From contig OY997650.1 in assembly GCA_963921795.1 (NCBI GenBank), positions 16,604,935 to 16,668,934 on the forward strand: a stretch of DNA of 64,000 nucleotides. The letters run 5' to 3'. Position 1 is the first letter of the stretch, and the number at the start of each line of letters is the position of its first letter. Source of the DNA: Nannobrachium achirus (Eukaryota > Chordata > Actinopteri > Myctophiformes > Myctophidae). The notes under the pieces were generated by a model, which made no database searches, had not been told where the DNA came from, and saw nothing but the letters and a program-made list of their open reading frames with translations. This document shows positions 29,806-42,007 of the stretch, piece after piece. The translations under genes were made by a program, and so were the position numbers.

Positions 29806-30831
29806 AAGGGGTCTTCAACGTTTTCAGGCCAAGGACCCCTTAGTTGAGAGAGAGATGAAGCATTGATGGGTAAAATTATGATACATAATTATGTTATTGG
29901 TGTATGAAGCTCATATGACCATATAAGGTTATATATTATGAACTGAACTCACAGTATAGAAACCACATTTTGTGGATACTGTAAAGCTCAGGCTAATAGA
30001 TTACAGGTCATAGTAACTTTGGTTGCCCCGACTGTAATCATGTTTTGATATACTGTGATACTATGATATAAGTCACTAGTGGTGGAAAATTACCAAGCAC
30101 TACGTGTCCCTTTCTTCCTGTTACTTCCTTGTTATGATATAGGAACGAATCAATGAGTTCCTACTACTTCCTTGTTATGATATGGGAACAAATGAATAAG
30201 TTCCACGACTTCTTACTGTCATAACTGTACTCTTTATATACATGTTAAACTTCCATTTTGGAAGAGAGAGAATTCTCGACCTGACCGCTATGGTTGGGGA
30301 GAGAGATTAGAACGCTACCACCAGGATGGCAGCCCACTGCTCTGTCTACCTTGTCTGTCTCTCTTCAATACAGCAATATAAGAAATATAGTCCTTTGGCT
30401 CTTTGTCTTATTTTCTCTATGGATTTAGAGATCTATAATTTATTTATTACAGGGACCCCCACAACAAGTTCATAGATTCCATATAGTTTAATCGTTTGAC
30501 AGCACAATCATCAGTGTATTTTGGACTCATGTCAATTTGTGTTTTCAGATATTTAACCACTTAAACCGTCAATACTTAATGAACTTGAACTTTCACTCTG
30601 TACTTAGTCTGCTCTTTTCCGCTCTACACCAAACTCTCTTTGCCGAAAATAGCCTCGGCGTTGTGAGCTTGTAGATCTGCTATTTTTAGGTAAAGTTCTT
30701 TGAATATGGACACTAGGTTTTCAAGTGGTTAATATAAAAAAGGAGTTTCTATCACACAAAGATTTGGAGGGCCCCCTGTAGTAACTCTGAGGACCCCCTA
30801 GGGGTCCCGGACCCCCTGTTGAAGACCCCTG
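29806..30831 (+). mobile_element. hAT-like element interrupted by a solo LTR
   Basis: Ends AAGGGGTCTTCAACGTTTTC and TGTTGAAGACCCCTG match the uninterrupted 435-bp copy at 62509-62943. Removing the inserted LTR leaves about 438 bp, almost the same length. A partial palindromic module (30644-30687) sits at the position where the other copy has a complete one. Confidence 0.85.
29864..30451 (+). mobile_element. solo LTR, about 588 bp
   Basis: Begins TGATGGGTAAAATTATGATA and ends TTTATTACA. It is homologous along its length to the LTRs at 41471 and 44752, including CTACGTGTCCCTTTCTTCC, the TATA-like CTCTTTATATAC and AATACAGCAAT. It has accumulated many differences and a local duplication (ACTTCCTTGTTATGATAT twice). 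Only one LTR is present, so the body was probably lost by LTR-LTR recombination. The target duplication is not clear. Confidence 0.8.
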
Positions 30832-31219
30832 GCCTAGATAGATGCTGCAGCTCCCCAAATATTCCCAGCTCCCACACCACCTTGTTGTCTTGGCCTCACT
30901 TTTATTCAACACAAAAGGTGGTACACTCACTCACTGCCCTGTTTATTTATTCTGAATTAAAAAATAAAACATTGATGTGCAAAAGAAAGGAAAACTTTCC
31001 AGTCACTTTTTGTCTTTTTCTTTTTGCCCAGATGCTGCAATGATTGCAAATGTTTGTTTGTGTGTCAGTCAAGAGATGTGTGGTTCCCCAAAGACATAAT
31101 AAGCCACATTGGTTTTGCTCAAATCGTTTTAGCGATGGTGGCTGGTGGCTGGAGAAGCAGAACGATCTTATCTACAACAGTAGGGTACTTCATTCTACTT
31201 AAGTACTTGTTCCTGGTAC

Positions 31220-31221
<2 letters not shown>

Positions 31222-31262
<41 letters not shown>

Positions 31263-31322
31263 GCCTTTTCTCTTTCTTCCTATTTTCTTTTATATCAGTT
31301 AGATCTCTTTCTTTTCTACTTC

Positions 31323-31354
<32 letters not shown>
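31222..31354. repeat. (TC)n microsatellites
   Basis: Two TC arrays (about 31226-31261 and 31327-31354) in a T/C-rich tract. The surrounding 30840-32100 has no supported gene. Confidence 0.9.
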
Positions 31355-31357
<3 letters not shown>

Positions 31358-31635
31358 CTCTCCTTTTATCATCTCTCTCGTTCTCCCCTCTCTCTCTTGC
31401 TCTCTCCCCTTCTGCCCAGCTCTCTACCTTGGCAGTCCGGCTGCTGTTCCTTGCTGCTATCTCTGCCCTGCGATGCACTCCGGAGGTGGAATGCTGTTCA
31501 GCCATGCGTCACATGCACATAGCTTAGTGTGGCATGCTGCTCACTCAGATAACACATTCAACATTAGGGGCCAAGGCAGTGGCACACAATAAAACAGCTA
31601 TTCTTATCACTACCTAATGCATAGTTTCTCTCTGT

Positions 31636-31755
31636 GTGTGCGCTTGTGTGCACGTGTGTGTGTGTGTGTGTGTGCGTGTGTGCGTGCGTGCTTGCGTGCG
31701 TGCGTGCATGCGTGTGTGTGTGTGCATGCGCACACGTGCAAATGCGTGTGTGTTT
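31636..31755. repeat. (GT)n/(GTGC)n microsatellite
   Basis: TG units with CGTGCGTGC and CATGCG variants. Confidence 0.9.
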
Positions 31756-32149
31756 GTCTCTCTCTCCTTCAATGAACAAAACAGGGGCAATAATGTTAGA
31801 CACCGGCTGTAGCAGTGATATGAGTCATCTCCGTGAGGAGGGAAATGAAGGAGGTATAGATTACAATAGAACAGAGACTGGGGAAATGGTTATTACTGTG
31901 ATCTTGGACTTTTATTAACCTACTCAATTTACTGGGCCCTGCTTTTAGATTGAGCAACACAGCAAAACAGTTTGTACTTTGGCTGAGAATAATGTAAATT
32001 ATATTCAGGTTCACACATTTTGACTAGCTAACCCAGTTTGGGGAATGTGATTTATCTATTTATTATTATTTATTTATTAGTTTGATAACGCCACATCTTG
32101 ACCGTATCTGTCTGTCTCTGTAACAATTGGTTTGATCTTTTATTGCTGA

Positions 32150-32568
32150 TTGACTGTCACGCTCTGACATCACGCTCTGGCATCACTGTGATGTCAGGGG
32201 AACCACATTAACAGAATCCCTTTTATGCCCATATATGGAGATCCCTGATGTCATCAATATTAAGCCCATATCTGTGAATGCCAATATATATATATATATA
32301 TATACATGTCAGTCTAACCTATAGACTACACATGTCAGTCTGGCTGGTTATACAGACAGGGATCTCCATATGGCCCATATGGAGATCCCTGTCTGTAGAA
32401 CAGGACTTCATAAGGGAATGCCCATGGAGGCCACATCGGCCACATACAACCCCTTTTATGCCCAAATATGGAGATCCCTGTCTGTAGAACCGGCCACACT
32501 GGTTATACTGACATGTATAGACTATATAGAAAAGCGACCTCGCTTTTCACCCTTAGGCGTCTTACTAG
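32150..32568 (+). mobile_element. possible Helitron-type element (3' end)
   Basis: Repeats of ATGCCCATATATGGAGATCC lead to a terminal segment GCGACCTCGC, CACCCTTAGGCG (a weak hairpin) and CTTACTAG followed by T. The same terminal text occurs inverted at 49804 with a better hairpin, CACCCAAGGGTG. CTAG before T after a hairpin is the Helitron 3' rule. The 5' end was not found. Confidence 0.4.
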
Positions 32569-33180
32569 TTCATTAGACTCTAGAAAAAACTGGAAGCGTC
32601 TGTACTTCTGAAACTCATCACTATGTGTAATGATACATGCGCACACACACTGACGTCAGGACAGGATGTTTCAGACGATAAATAATGATGGTTATTCGCA
32701 GTCCAGAATGTTATCACGACTCGTCTGTTTGGCCTCAACTTCAAACCGCTGCTACTTTGCCTTTCTTCCTCTGCCGACACTGGAGTGGTTGAAGAGGTAC
32801 AAGAGCCGGGCTCTTGTTCCCACTGTCATTATTCAGCAGACAAAGGAGTGCACATGCCCACCTAGAGAGGAAGACAATACTACTGCTGCCTACCTTCTAT
32901 ATGTGTGGTCTGTCTGTGTGAAGAAGAGTATTTGATAGTAGACATTTTAGCCCAACTGACATGAAACCAATAAACTAAACCAGTAAGACTCCCTAATTGG
33001 GAGATAAGCGGCCGTTAGGTCGCATGTATGTTGTCTGCAAAAAGCAACCTGATGGTGGTGCTAGAAGAGTTGCATGTGAGAAATCAGGGGTGGAGATTGT
33101 GGTTTGCCAGCCAAGGAGAGTGTGCAAAGTTTGGCATGGATAGGGGCAATGGTGCCTGAGATAAGAGTAGGGCCAAAAGT

Positions 33181-33226
33181 GTGACGTGACGTGACGTGAC
33201 GTGACGTGACGTGACGTGACGTGACG
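33181..33226. repeat. (GTGAC)9 microsatellite
   Basis: Nine perfect pentamer units followed by GGACAGACGGAGGGACTGAC. Confidence 0.95.
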
Positions 33227-33323
33227 GACAGACGGAGGGACTGACGGAGGGACAGCCGGTGGAGGTTTTCATAGAAACTTGCGACCTGGTGGTCGCAATT
33301 AAACTAAACCGAACTAGGCTTGG

Positions 33324-33326
<3 letters not shown>

Positions 33327-33360
<34 letters not shown>
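33327..33360. repeat. (GA)n microsatellite
   Basis: About 17 GA units directly before a short run of the ATGATACTGACC minisatellite. Confidence 0.95.
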
Positions 33361-33365
<5 letters not shown>

Positions 33366-33460
33366 ATATACTGACATGACACTGACCATGATACTGAAAC
33401 TGACCATGATACTGTCAATGACCATGATACCATCATGATACTTATCATGACACTGACTGT
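33361..33460. repeat. short 'ACTGACCATGAT' minisatellite
   Basis: About eight imperfect 10-13 bp units, the reverse complement of the large array at 51648-52400. A second short run is at about 35500-35600. No other feature is seen in 33460-34660. Confidence 0.85.
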
Positions 33461-34659
33461 TATGGGACTATGCTCATCATACGGTATGTACATGTCCATG
33501 TGTAGTGTGTCTTGCCCTGTACATTTTATTTCCCCCATTCGTATATGGGTGAGTGTAGTGCTGATTGAGTCATTGGTTACCAGCTGGTGGACGAGTGGAC
33601 TGAGTGGGTAAAGTAGTACTACTAGGTTGACCCTACTGAAGATTGGCTCCTGGGGAGCATCTTCCTCAAACAACACCAGTCGTTTGGGTCAGTGTTTTAG
33701 ATTTGTGTTAGAATTATTTGTTTGTTCATGTTTTTTCTTTAGTTAAGATCTATGTACTTTCATTTGTGTTAAAAGTAAGCATAAGATTTTTGTTCTTAGG
33801 ATTATTTGTTCAGGGCCCCACCCTGAGGTAATTTATCCATGTTTTCAACTTAAAAATGAATGAATCACTGTCTTTTGGATTTTAAACTTGTGTTGGCTTT
33901 GGGGGGCTTTTGTTTTACTATCTTGTAAGTTGGGGCTAAAAGTCCAACAGTATGGCAAGAGATTTTATGCAGTATTAGGTGTGGTTAAGGTTATTAAAAA
34001 ACAATAATCATGTTAACCCCTGGGGGCAAGCTCATTTCAAGGCTTAATAATACTTAATTACCGAAACTCAATGCTGTGGCTCTCGGCCATGCCACTTTAT
34101 GCTAATTGCTCTGACAGCTATATCCAGTTCTTCCAGACAGAAACAGCACTGCAAAGAAACATGGGGCTAGGGTAAGTGCCCTCCCAAAAACAAGCAGTAA
34201 TCCTGGTCTCTATACTGCCTCCCCCTGGACAGCTAGGGCCTGATGGAGTGGGGAAGGAACTGGTTGGAATTACGTGTTCCTTCCACGTGCTGAAACTCCA
34301 CTCTGTCAGGTGATAAGAAGCGGCTTGCTTACTCCTCATAAATTGAAGGAAGCATGAGAGATTTCAGACTAATATCTATGCAGTGATATTAGTCTGGCCA
34401 TGCCAGGCTAATGTTGACGAAGGCAACAGTGCAGTATACGCTGGTCAGGCAGAACAATGTCCATTTTGTTTGCCTGAATGGCGACTTTTGTAGCAAATCT
34501 CAACGTCAATTTGAAGACAGAAAATTACCATGAACTGATAGTCTCTGCGGTGTGTACAGGAGCAACTTTTAACACAGTTTACCACCCGATGTCTCCCAAT
34601 CTGATCTCTTGATGTACTGTAGTCTACATGTGTGTGACACACCAAGCCAATGTCAGCCC

Positions 34660-34721
34660 ATCTGTGTGTGTGTGCGTGCACACGACTGTGCGTGCATGCG
34701 TGTGCGCGCGCACGACTGTGC

Positions 34722-34762
<41 letters not shown>

Positions 34763-34765
34763 CCT
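34660..34765. repeat. (GT)n microsatellite with GCGC variants
   Basis: TG units with GTGCGCGCGCACGAC, then about 17 pure GT units. Confidence 0.9.
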
Positions 34766-35499
34766 GTGAGCCTGTGATGAAGGCTCCAAGCCTCCATCCA
34801 GTAATCTGTCTTTCTCAACCCCCAGCACTCTTCTTCCCATCTCATGTCAGTGATCTGACATATGCCTCATACTGACGACTTAACACCCACCATCTCCCTG
34901 AGCCTGCCTCAACCACAGGCACTTCTAGGTACTGGCTGCACTGCTGTCAATCAATTTCCCTGGCATACACAATACAATGCACAATTGCACATGCAATGAA
35001 TGCACAAATATATGCACAATTAAAATGTAATCTTCCGATGATGCACACACACAGTACGCTTTTATTTGTAACACGTACACAGAGGGGAGAGGGATTGTGC
35101 TCTGAAATGTCCTTTAGAGATTCATTGTACAATTCTTGTGCCTCCCACGCCTTTCCTGCTTTGTTGTGTTCCTCACTTACAGAGCATGTTTTGAAAGTTA
35201 ACATCCCGAACACTTCAAGAGCACTAGGAGAACCTGCCTTAAGTGTGATGTTACTGGTGAAGTAATCACAGAGATTCCGTCTTTGATTTCCATGCCTTCC
35301 ATGATTGAGGGTTCCTCTCGTATAAGCCTCTTTTATAGCTAACGCCATGGAGCAGTGGCAAAGGCCTCAGACTTTGAATGCAGAGTCTGTCACAGGGTTT
35401 CACATCCCAGGGTCTTACATCCCTTTCACACAGTGCTGTGAGAGGGATGTCTGTGACAGGACCTGACATCACTGTGACAGGTCTGTGACATGGCCTGAC

Positions 35500-35600
35500 C
35501 ATGACACTGACCATGATACTGACCATGATACTGACCAGATATTGACCATGATACTGACCATGATACTGACATGATACTGACCGTGATACTGACACCTGTG
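35500..35600. repeat. short 'ATACTGACCATG' minisatellite
   Basis: About eight 11-12 bp units (GACCATGATACT) in the opposite orientation to the 51.6-kb array. Confidence 0.85.
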
Positions 35601-35749
35601 CCCTCCCGTATAACAAGGGAGTGTTTTCCTGCTGCATGTCGTTATTCCCCTGAAGAAGACAGGTCGAAACGTTGGGTTCCCCAGTAAATAAATCCTGTGC
35701 ATTGTGGCTATGAGTGTGCAGCCTTTCTCTTCACCTTCAGAAAGAAGGT

Positions 35750-35797
35750 GAAAAGACAGCAGATCTACAAGCTCGCAGCGCGGTGCTGGGAGCTTGC
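35750..35797. repeat. isolated palindromic module copy
   Basis: AAAAGACAGCAGATCTACAAGCTC, a GCGCGG core, then GGGAGCTTGCC: one full arm and a shortened second arm. Confidence 0.6.
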
Positions 35798-36099
35798 CAT
35801 GATGATCATCTGTGGGCCAAGAAAGTACCTGTAGACAACAGAGGAGGGGCCCACCTATTTGACGTATATTAATAGTAAATTGTCAACGACAACGCGGCCC
35901 AGTTCCCCCAAGGGCCCCTGGCAACGCCCCCTCCGGCCCAATGGTTAATCCACCCTGAGACCACTTTACTACCTGTCAGGAACTCAGGGCACAGCTCTCT
36001 TAGTGTTTTGAAGTGTTTTTTTTCCCTCCTATTTCTAAGATTCTAGCCTTGGAAAAAAACAGTAAATGTTAAATAAGAGACATGTAAAGAGAGCCTGAG

Positions 36100-38030
36100 A
36101 CATGTCAAGAGAGCCTGAGAGGTGGTATAGTGGTCTAATGAATTGTTCTTTGTCCCATAGGTGCCATGGTCAAACCCCAGACTTCCCATTGTTCAATGAT
36201 GCACTGCTTTGGAATTTTCTATGCAAACATATACATGGGTGACAAAAAATGTGTTTATGAATGCATTGGGTGCTCAAATATTTTGAGTTGTTTGCTTGTG
36301 ACTCATCACCAGAAAGACACAGGATCAAATCCCAGCACCTTTGCATCTGAGCAAATGACACTGATTGCTTAATTTTTCTCTCCTTTAAAAGGCCATTGTC
36401 ATTGACAATGCATTGGGTAAAGTAAAAATCTCAAGCCTGCATGTCCACAGTAAGGTGGAGTTTTTCAATTGTGAATCAAGTTGCTCGGTTAAAGTATGTA
36501 GGAACAGCGAGGTGCCAAAGTTTTCAGATTTAAGTTTTAACAGTTAAATATCTCCAAAACTACAAAACATTTCAAAGTAAAACGTTTAAGCATGTGTGTC
36601 TACAGTTAGGTGAATTATAAAAAGTATGAATGGAGTTTCTAGGTGAACGTGTTTTTTTTAGGCTCCCTCGCCCAGGTTGTGCAAATATGATCTGTGGGAC
36701 ACTGGCCTGCACCATAAGCTATAAGGCCATAGCATAAACTCTGATGAATGCCTGATACAATCGGTGGGAGGCAGCAATACGTTGGGTGGCGCCTAGACTG
36801 CTGGAAGGCCAAAAGAAGAAGAGATCAGGATGTGCAATGTTCAGAAAAGATGCATGTCCTGTTACTTTAAGGACTTGTTTATATTTAATTTATCTGAATT
36901 ATCTCAAAATACATGTACGACGCCATTGAATATATTATATGTGATATTATCAATAAAACCTAAATTGGAACAATGCATATAATTTGATTTGGCCCTTGAA
37001 ATTAAACTTAAGACAAGTTGAATTGTGGATTCAGATTCAGATTCAGATTCAGATTCCTTTATTCACCATTGTGTAAAACACATAGGAATTTGTTTCGGCA
37101 ACATTACAGGTGTGCATTCAATCCTTCCTTTTTTCACATATAACATGAAACCAACAACTTCAATATATATGTTGAAGAGCACGCAAGAGAACACATGAAA
37201 TACAAACTACAGGTGGTGCAGTAGTAAAGGCATAGAATTAGTAAACCAGCAAGAATATTTTCCCAAGTTTTTACCTGGCTCTTGTAACCCAATCTTTTGC
37301 TAAAATTACAAAGTAAATTCATAAATTCAATGGTAGAGTGGTTAAAAACCAGTCCTTGAATATAGTAGGTTCTGAGTTAAAAAATGGCATTGAATTGTCT
37401 CATTTTTACCTGGATCTTTTTCTTTATCTATCCTATACTGCAGAACATGCAACAGAACCATGAGTACAAATCTAGAGGTAAAGATCTAGAGTTTGCAATT
37501 ATGAAGACCTTATAGATCATTTTTTCTTGTTTTTGATCTTCCCAGTGTCTCTTCCAGACCAAAAAAAAAAAAACATTCATTAACTCTGAGCCTTGCCTTT
37601 CATTTCTTTGATTTTCTAAATGGGCGTGTCTGAACGGTACTCTTTTTAAATCGAGCCCTTGTTTATGTCACAAAGGGGCTCATTTCATATTTGGGCCCCC
37701 TTGAGAAGGGGGCGGTACGTTTTGGGAGGTTATATTCTATTGAGATTATATATATGAGGTGGAACCATGAGGTAAAGTGGTGCTAAAATTGGGTTGAATG
37801 GATTGACTCTAAATGGTTCTCTTTGATGCATGATGCTAATCTTTTCTTTATCGTTCTAATTTTAGTTCAAAAAGTACCTTGTTGCCAACAAAGGGCATTT
37901 TGGTATTGCATCTGATATGGCTTGGAATTAGAGACAGTCAGAACATGAAAATCAAATATCCGAGTGGTTGGTTATGCACAAACCTATATACAACTGTGTT
38001 ATGGACCAATATTTATATAAAATATATATC
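36100..38030. other. intergenic with scattered tRNA-like sequence and one (CAGATT)n
   Basis: A tRNA-like stretch lies at about 36114-36185 (GAGAGGTGGTATAGTGGTCT with a later GGTCAAACCCC). At 37024-37090, GATTCAGATTCAGATTCC plus TTTATTCACCATTG resembles the 3' tail of a fish retroposon. The rest is AT-rich and unrecognised. Confidence 0.4.
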
Positions 38031-38043
38031 TTGAAAAGCATGG

Positions 38044-39160
38044 TAGAAGAGAACAACTCAAAAGCACCAGGAGATACCTGTTGAGGGCCCAAAGGTGCCT
38101 TGGCTCAATGGTATGGTCGCTTGAGCGGTTGTCCCTGCTTCAGGCAGGTTTCAGACAGGTTCAAGTCCCATGCCCAAGGTACACGGAGGACCATCGTGGA
38201 GGGGTGTCCCTCCCCCTGTTTCCTGGGAGCTAAAGCTGGGGTGTTATATCTGAAAGAACTCTGTCCGACAGAAATTTTACAGAAAATAATTCTTGCCTAC
38301 ATGCCTCGAGAGCGCTGGAAGAATTTGAGAAATTTTAGCCTTAAAAAGGTCAATGTACTCCAGAGATGGACTGTAGGTTGAGAGGGATTTGAACATGGAA
38401 CCTCTTATCTGAGAGTTTGAGCATTAGACCATTAGGCCACCTCTCACTGCAAATGTGAACTGGTGCTTTTGAGTACTTATTTTGTATTTCAACCTTGAAA
38501 AGATCCAAGTATTAGAGCAGCAATTAGTAGGGTGACTGGGTTTTGAACAGAGAACCTCTGCATCTATAGTCTGATCTTTAGACCACTACACCATCTCCAA
38601 CCTTCAAAATGTCAGGTGTTTTGAGTAATTCTTTTGTACTTTACCCATAAAAATGTCAAAGTAAAAGAGCAATGTAGGAGAATTGAGATTTGTACATGGA
38701 ACATCAGCAATGAGAGTCTGATCTTTAGACCACTACTCCATCTCTCACTAACTTTTGAGTGCTCTTGAGTAAAAATACAAAATAATTACTTAAAAGCACC
38801 AGAAGCCATCTACGTTGAGAGATGGTGTAGTGGTCTAGACGTTTGACTCTGGGTGTAGAGCTTCTGTGTTCAAATCTCACTCCTCCTATGTTGCTGTTTT
38901 ACGTTTACATTTCTTTCAAGGTTAAAATATAAAAGAGTTAGTCAAAAGCACTAGAAAATGCATCTAGTGGTCTAAAAATCCGAGTTCTCGTACAGATCAT
39001 TGTTGTTGCTTTTCAAGGTTAAAATACAAAAGAAGTATTCAAAGCACCAGATAAAGTATGCTGTGGGAGATGGCGGAGTGGTTTAAACATCAGTCTCTGA
39101 GTGCAGAGGTCACATGTTTAAATCCATTCCTGTAGTGCTTTGACCTTTTCAAGGCTAAAA
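38044..39160. repeat. tandem duplication copy 1 (1.12 kb) with six tRNA-like sequences
   Basis: It starts TAGAAGAGAACAACTCAAAA and repeats from 39161. The tRNA-like stretches (A-box- and B-box-like motifs at tRNA spacing) are: + 38095-38182 (GGCTCAATGG, GGTTCAAGTCCC; end-stem GTGCCTT/AAGGTAC); - about 38371-38450 (B box GTTCAAATCCC); - about 38551-38605 (B box GTTCAAAAC); - about 38685-38752; + 38816-38885 (GGTGTAGTGG, GTTCAAATCTC); + 39064-39132 (GGCGGAGTGG, then a decayed B box). None folds cleanly by eye. Confidence 0.75.
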
Positions 39161-40969
39161 TAGAAGAGAACAACTCAAAAGCACCAGGAGATACCTGTTG
39201 AGTGCCCAAAGGTGCCTTGGCTCAATGGTATGGTCGCTTGAGCGGTTGTCCCTGCTTCAGGCAGGTTTCAGACAAGTTCAAGTCCCATGCCCAAGGTACA
39301 CAGAGGACCATCGTGGAGGGGTGTCCCTCCCCCTGTTTCCTGAGAGCTAAAGGTGGGGGGTTATATCTGAAAGAACTCTGTCCGACAGAAATTTTACAGA
39401 AAAAAATTCTTACCTACTTGCCTTTAGACCACTGGAAGAATTTGAGAAAATTTAGACAATTTTAGCCTTAAAGGAGTCATCCAGACCAAAACACATATAG
39501 GGTTAAATCTGTCTTTTATCATACCCCTTTATACCTGCTTTATTCCATTTTTCTCATAGCTGCCCCTGTTGCTAGATTTCAGCTGCCCCTGTTGCTAGAT
39601 TTCGCAGGCCCTCTCATAACTAACAGAGTGTATAGCCTTTATACTAGTGCGGTTATTTCTTCAGCTTCAAAGTTAGTATTTTTTTATTGGATTGTGTTTA
39701 CACAACGTCCTGAGACCAACCAAACCGCTGTTTTGACCTCACAGGCACCCTTACTTGTCAAACCGACCCCTCCCTCCCCTCCCTTTCTAGCCTCTCCTCT
39801 CCCTGCTCTGGTGCAGAGCAGAAGCCGTTTGACAAGTAAGGGTGCCTGTGAGGTCAAAACAGCGGTTTGGCTGGTCTCAGGACGTTGTGTAAACACAATC
39901 CAATAAAAAAATACTAACTTTGAAGCTGAAGAAATAACCGCACTAGTATAAAGGCTATACACTCTGTTAGTTATGAGAAGGCCCGCAAAATCTAGCAACA
40001 GGGGCAGCCAAAATCTAGCAACAGGGGCAGCTATGAAAAAAATCGACTAAAGCAGGTATAAGGGGGTATGATAAAAGACAGATTTAACCCTATATGTGTT
40101 TTGGTCTGGATGACTCCTTTAAAAAGGTCAATATACTCCAGAGATGAACTGTAGGTCGAGAGGGATTTGAACATGAAACCTCTTATCTGAGAGTCTGAGC
40201 ATTAGACCATTAGGCCACCTCTCACTGCAAATGTGTACTGGTGCTTTTGAGTACTTATTTTGTATTTCAACCTTGAAAAGATCCAAGTATTAGAGCAGCA
40301 ATTAGTAGGGTGACTGGGTTTTGAACAGAGAACCTCTGCATCTATGGTCTAATCTTTAGACCACTACACCATCTCCAACCTACAAAATGTCAGGTGTTTT
40401 TGAGTAATTCTTTTGTACTTTACCCATGAAAATGTCAAAGTAAAATAGCAATGTAGGAGAATTGAGATATGTACATGGAAAATCAGCAATGAGAGTCTGA
40501 TCTTTAGACCACTATTCCATCCCTCACTAACTTTTGAGTGCTCTTGAGTAATTCTTTTGTATTTGAACCTTGAAAATGTTAAAATACAAAATAATTACTT
40601 TAAAGCACCAGAAGCTATCTACATTGAGAGATGGTGTAGTGGTCTAGACGTTTGACTCCCGGTGCAGAGCTTCTGTGTTCAAATCTCACTCCTCCTATGT
40701 TGCTGTTTTACGTTTACATTTCTTTCAAGGTTAAAATATAAAAGAGTTAGTCAAAAGCACTAGAAAATGCATCTAGTGGTCTAAAAATCCGAGTTCTCGT
40801 ACAGATCATTGTTGTTGCTTATCAAGGTTAAAATACAAAATAAGTATTCAAAGCACCAGATAAAGTCTGCTGTGGGAGATGGCTGAGTGGTTTAAACATC
40901 AGACTCCAAGTGCAGAAGTCCCATGTTCATATCCATCTCTGTAGTGCTTTGACCATTTCAAGGCTAAAC
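39161..40969. repeat. tandem duplication copy 2, interrupted by a foldback MITE
   Basis: It repeats copy 1 in order and orientation, including the six tRNA-like stretches, with a 647-bp element inserted at a TTAA that is intact in copy 1 (38341-38344). One stretch is closer to a tRNA here (GGAGATGGCTGAGTGGTTTA at about 40875). A 30-40 bp segment near 40540 is present here and absent from copy 1. Confidence 0.8.
39472..40118. mobile_element. TTAA-flanked foldback MITE, 647 bp
   Basis: Arms of about 290 bp, nearly perfect, run from AGGAGTCATCCAGACCAAAA inward and back, around a loop of about 65 bp (CCCTCCCTCCCCTCC, then CTCTGGTGCAGAGCAG). TTAA occurs at 39468-39471 and 40119-40122, and the unoccupied site is visible in the duplicate. 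TTAA duplication is typical of piggyBac-type integration; no transposase is present. Confidence 0.9.
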
Positions 40970-41470
40970 AGGCCATGATCACGTGACCATAGATATGTAA
41001 ACTGATTTCCATGAGGTTTGAACACAATCTATTGGATAAATATAGGTTAATATTTGGCTAGTCTTTTGTAGCATTCAGTGGGTCCTGTTTCCAGTGGTTA
41101 GTTACCGTAGGTTTTACTTTACTCTTGTGATCCTTTTATTTTGTAGGCATTTATTGTTCCTAGTGTTCCCTGTCTACCCTTGTTACTGTTACCTGTCTTG
41201 TCTCACCTCCCTGTGCTTGCTCGTTTTCTCCACCTGTGTCCTGTTAGTCTCTTAGCCAATCCATGTGTTGAGTGTCAGTTGTGTTCACCTGTGTCTGGTT
41301 AACCCTGTGAGTATTTAAACCCTCAGTTCCTTGATTCTTTCTCTGCCAGTACTTGAATGCTTTCACAGTGTTCAGTAGAAGTTATGTCTCTGTATCTGTA
41401 TATGTCTACGGTTGTTCTTGTGTACTTGTAAAATGTAGTCATACAATATTACAGTTAAGAAATGTATGTC

Positions 41471-42007
41471 TGATAAGATAAGAATTATGATACATAATTC
41501 ATGGTTTGTGTATGAGGCTCATATGACCATATAATATATATAATATGAACTGAACTTACAGTATAGAGACCACATTTTGGTCGGATACTGTAGGTTCAGG
41601 CTAAATAGATTGCAGGTCATAGTAACTTTGGTTGCCCTGACTACGAAATCATGATATACTGTATGTCACTAGTGTGGAAAATTACCAACACTACGTGTCC
41701 CTTTCTTCCTGTTACTTCCTTGTTATGATCTGGGAACAAATGAATAAGTCCCACGATTCTTACTGTCATAAACTGTACTCTTTATATACTGTTCTCCTCC
41801 ATCTTGGAAGAGAGAGAGAATTATCAAGCTGCCACCCGGATGGCAGCTCACTGTTTGTCTCCTCTGTCTGACTCCTCTCAAAATACAGCAATCTATGGAC
41901 TGTCCTTTGGCTCGTGTCTCTTATTTTGGTTATGGATTTTATCCATAATTTTAATTATGGATTTATAGATCCATACTTGTTTAACATTAATATTAATTTA
42001 CATTTCA
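41471..42007 (+). mobile_element. 5' LTR (537 bp) of an LTR retrotransposon
   Basis: Begins TGATAAGATAAGAATTATGA and ends AATTTACATTTCA, with TG...CA termini. Inside are the TATA-like CTCTTTATATACTG and, downstream, AATACAGCAATC near the expected polyadenylation region. The direct repeat ATGTC precedes it at 41466-41470 and follows the 3' LTR at 45266-45270. Confidence 0.9.

Noticed and set aside
38095..38182. Functional tRNA gene
   Set aside because: A 7-bp end stem and A/B-box-like motifs are present, but the T arm cannot form the standard 5-bp stem with a 7-base loop at the right distance; kept as tRNA-like only.
39592..39998. Two mirror-image 104-codon frames on opposite strands sharing their first half
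   Set aside because: They are the two arms of the foldback MITE at 39472-40118.
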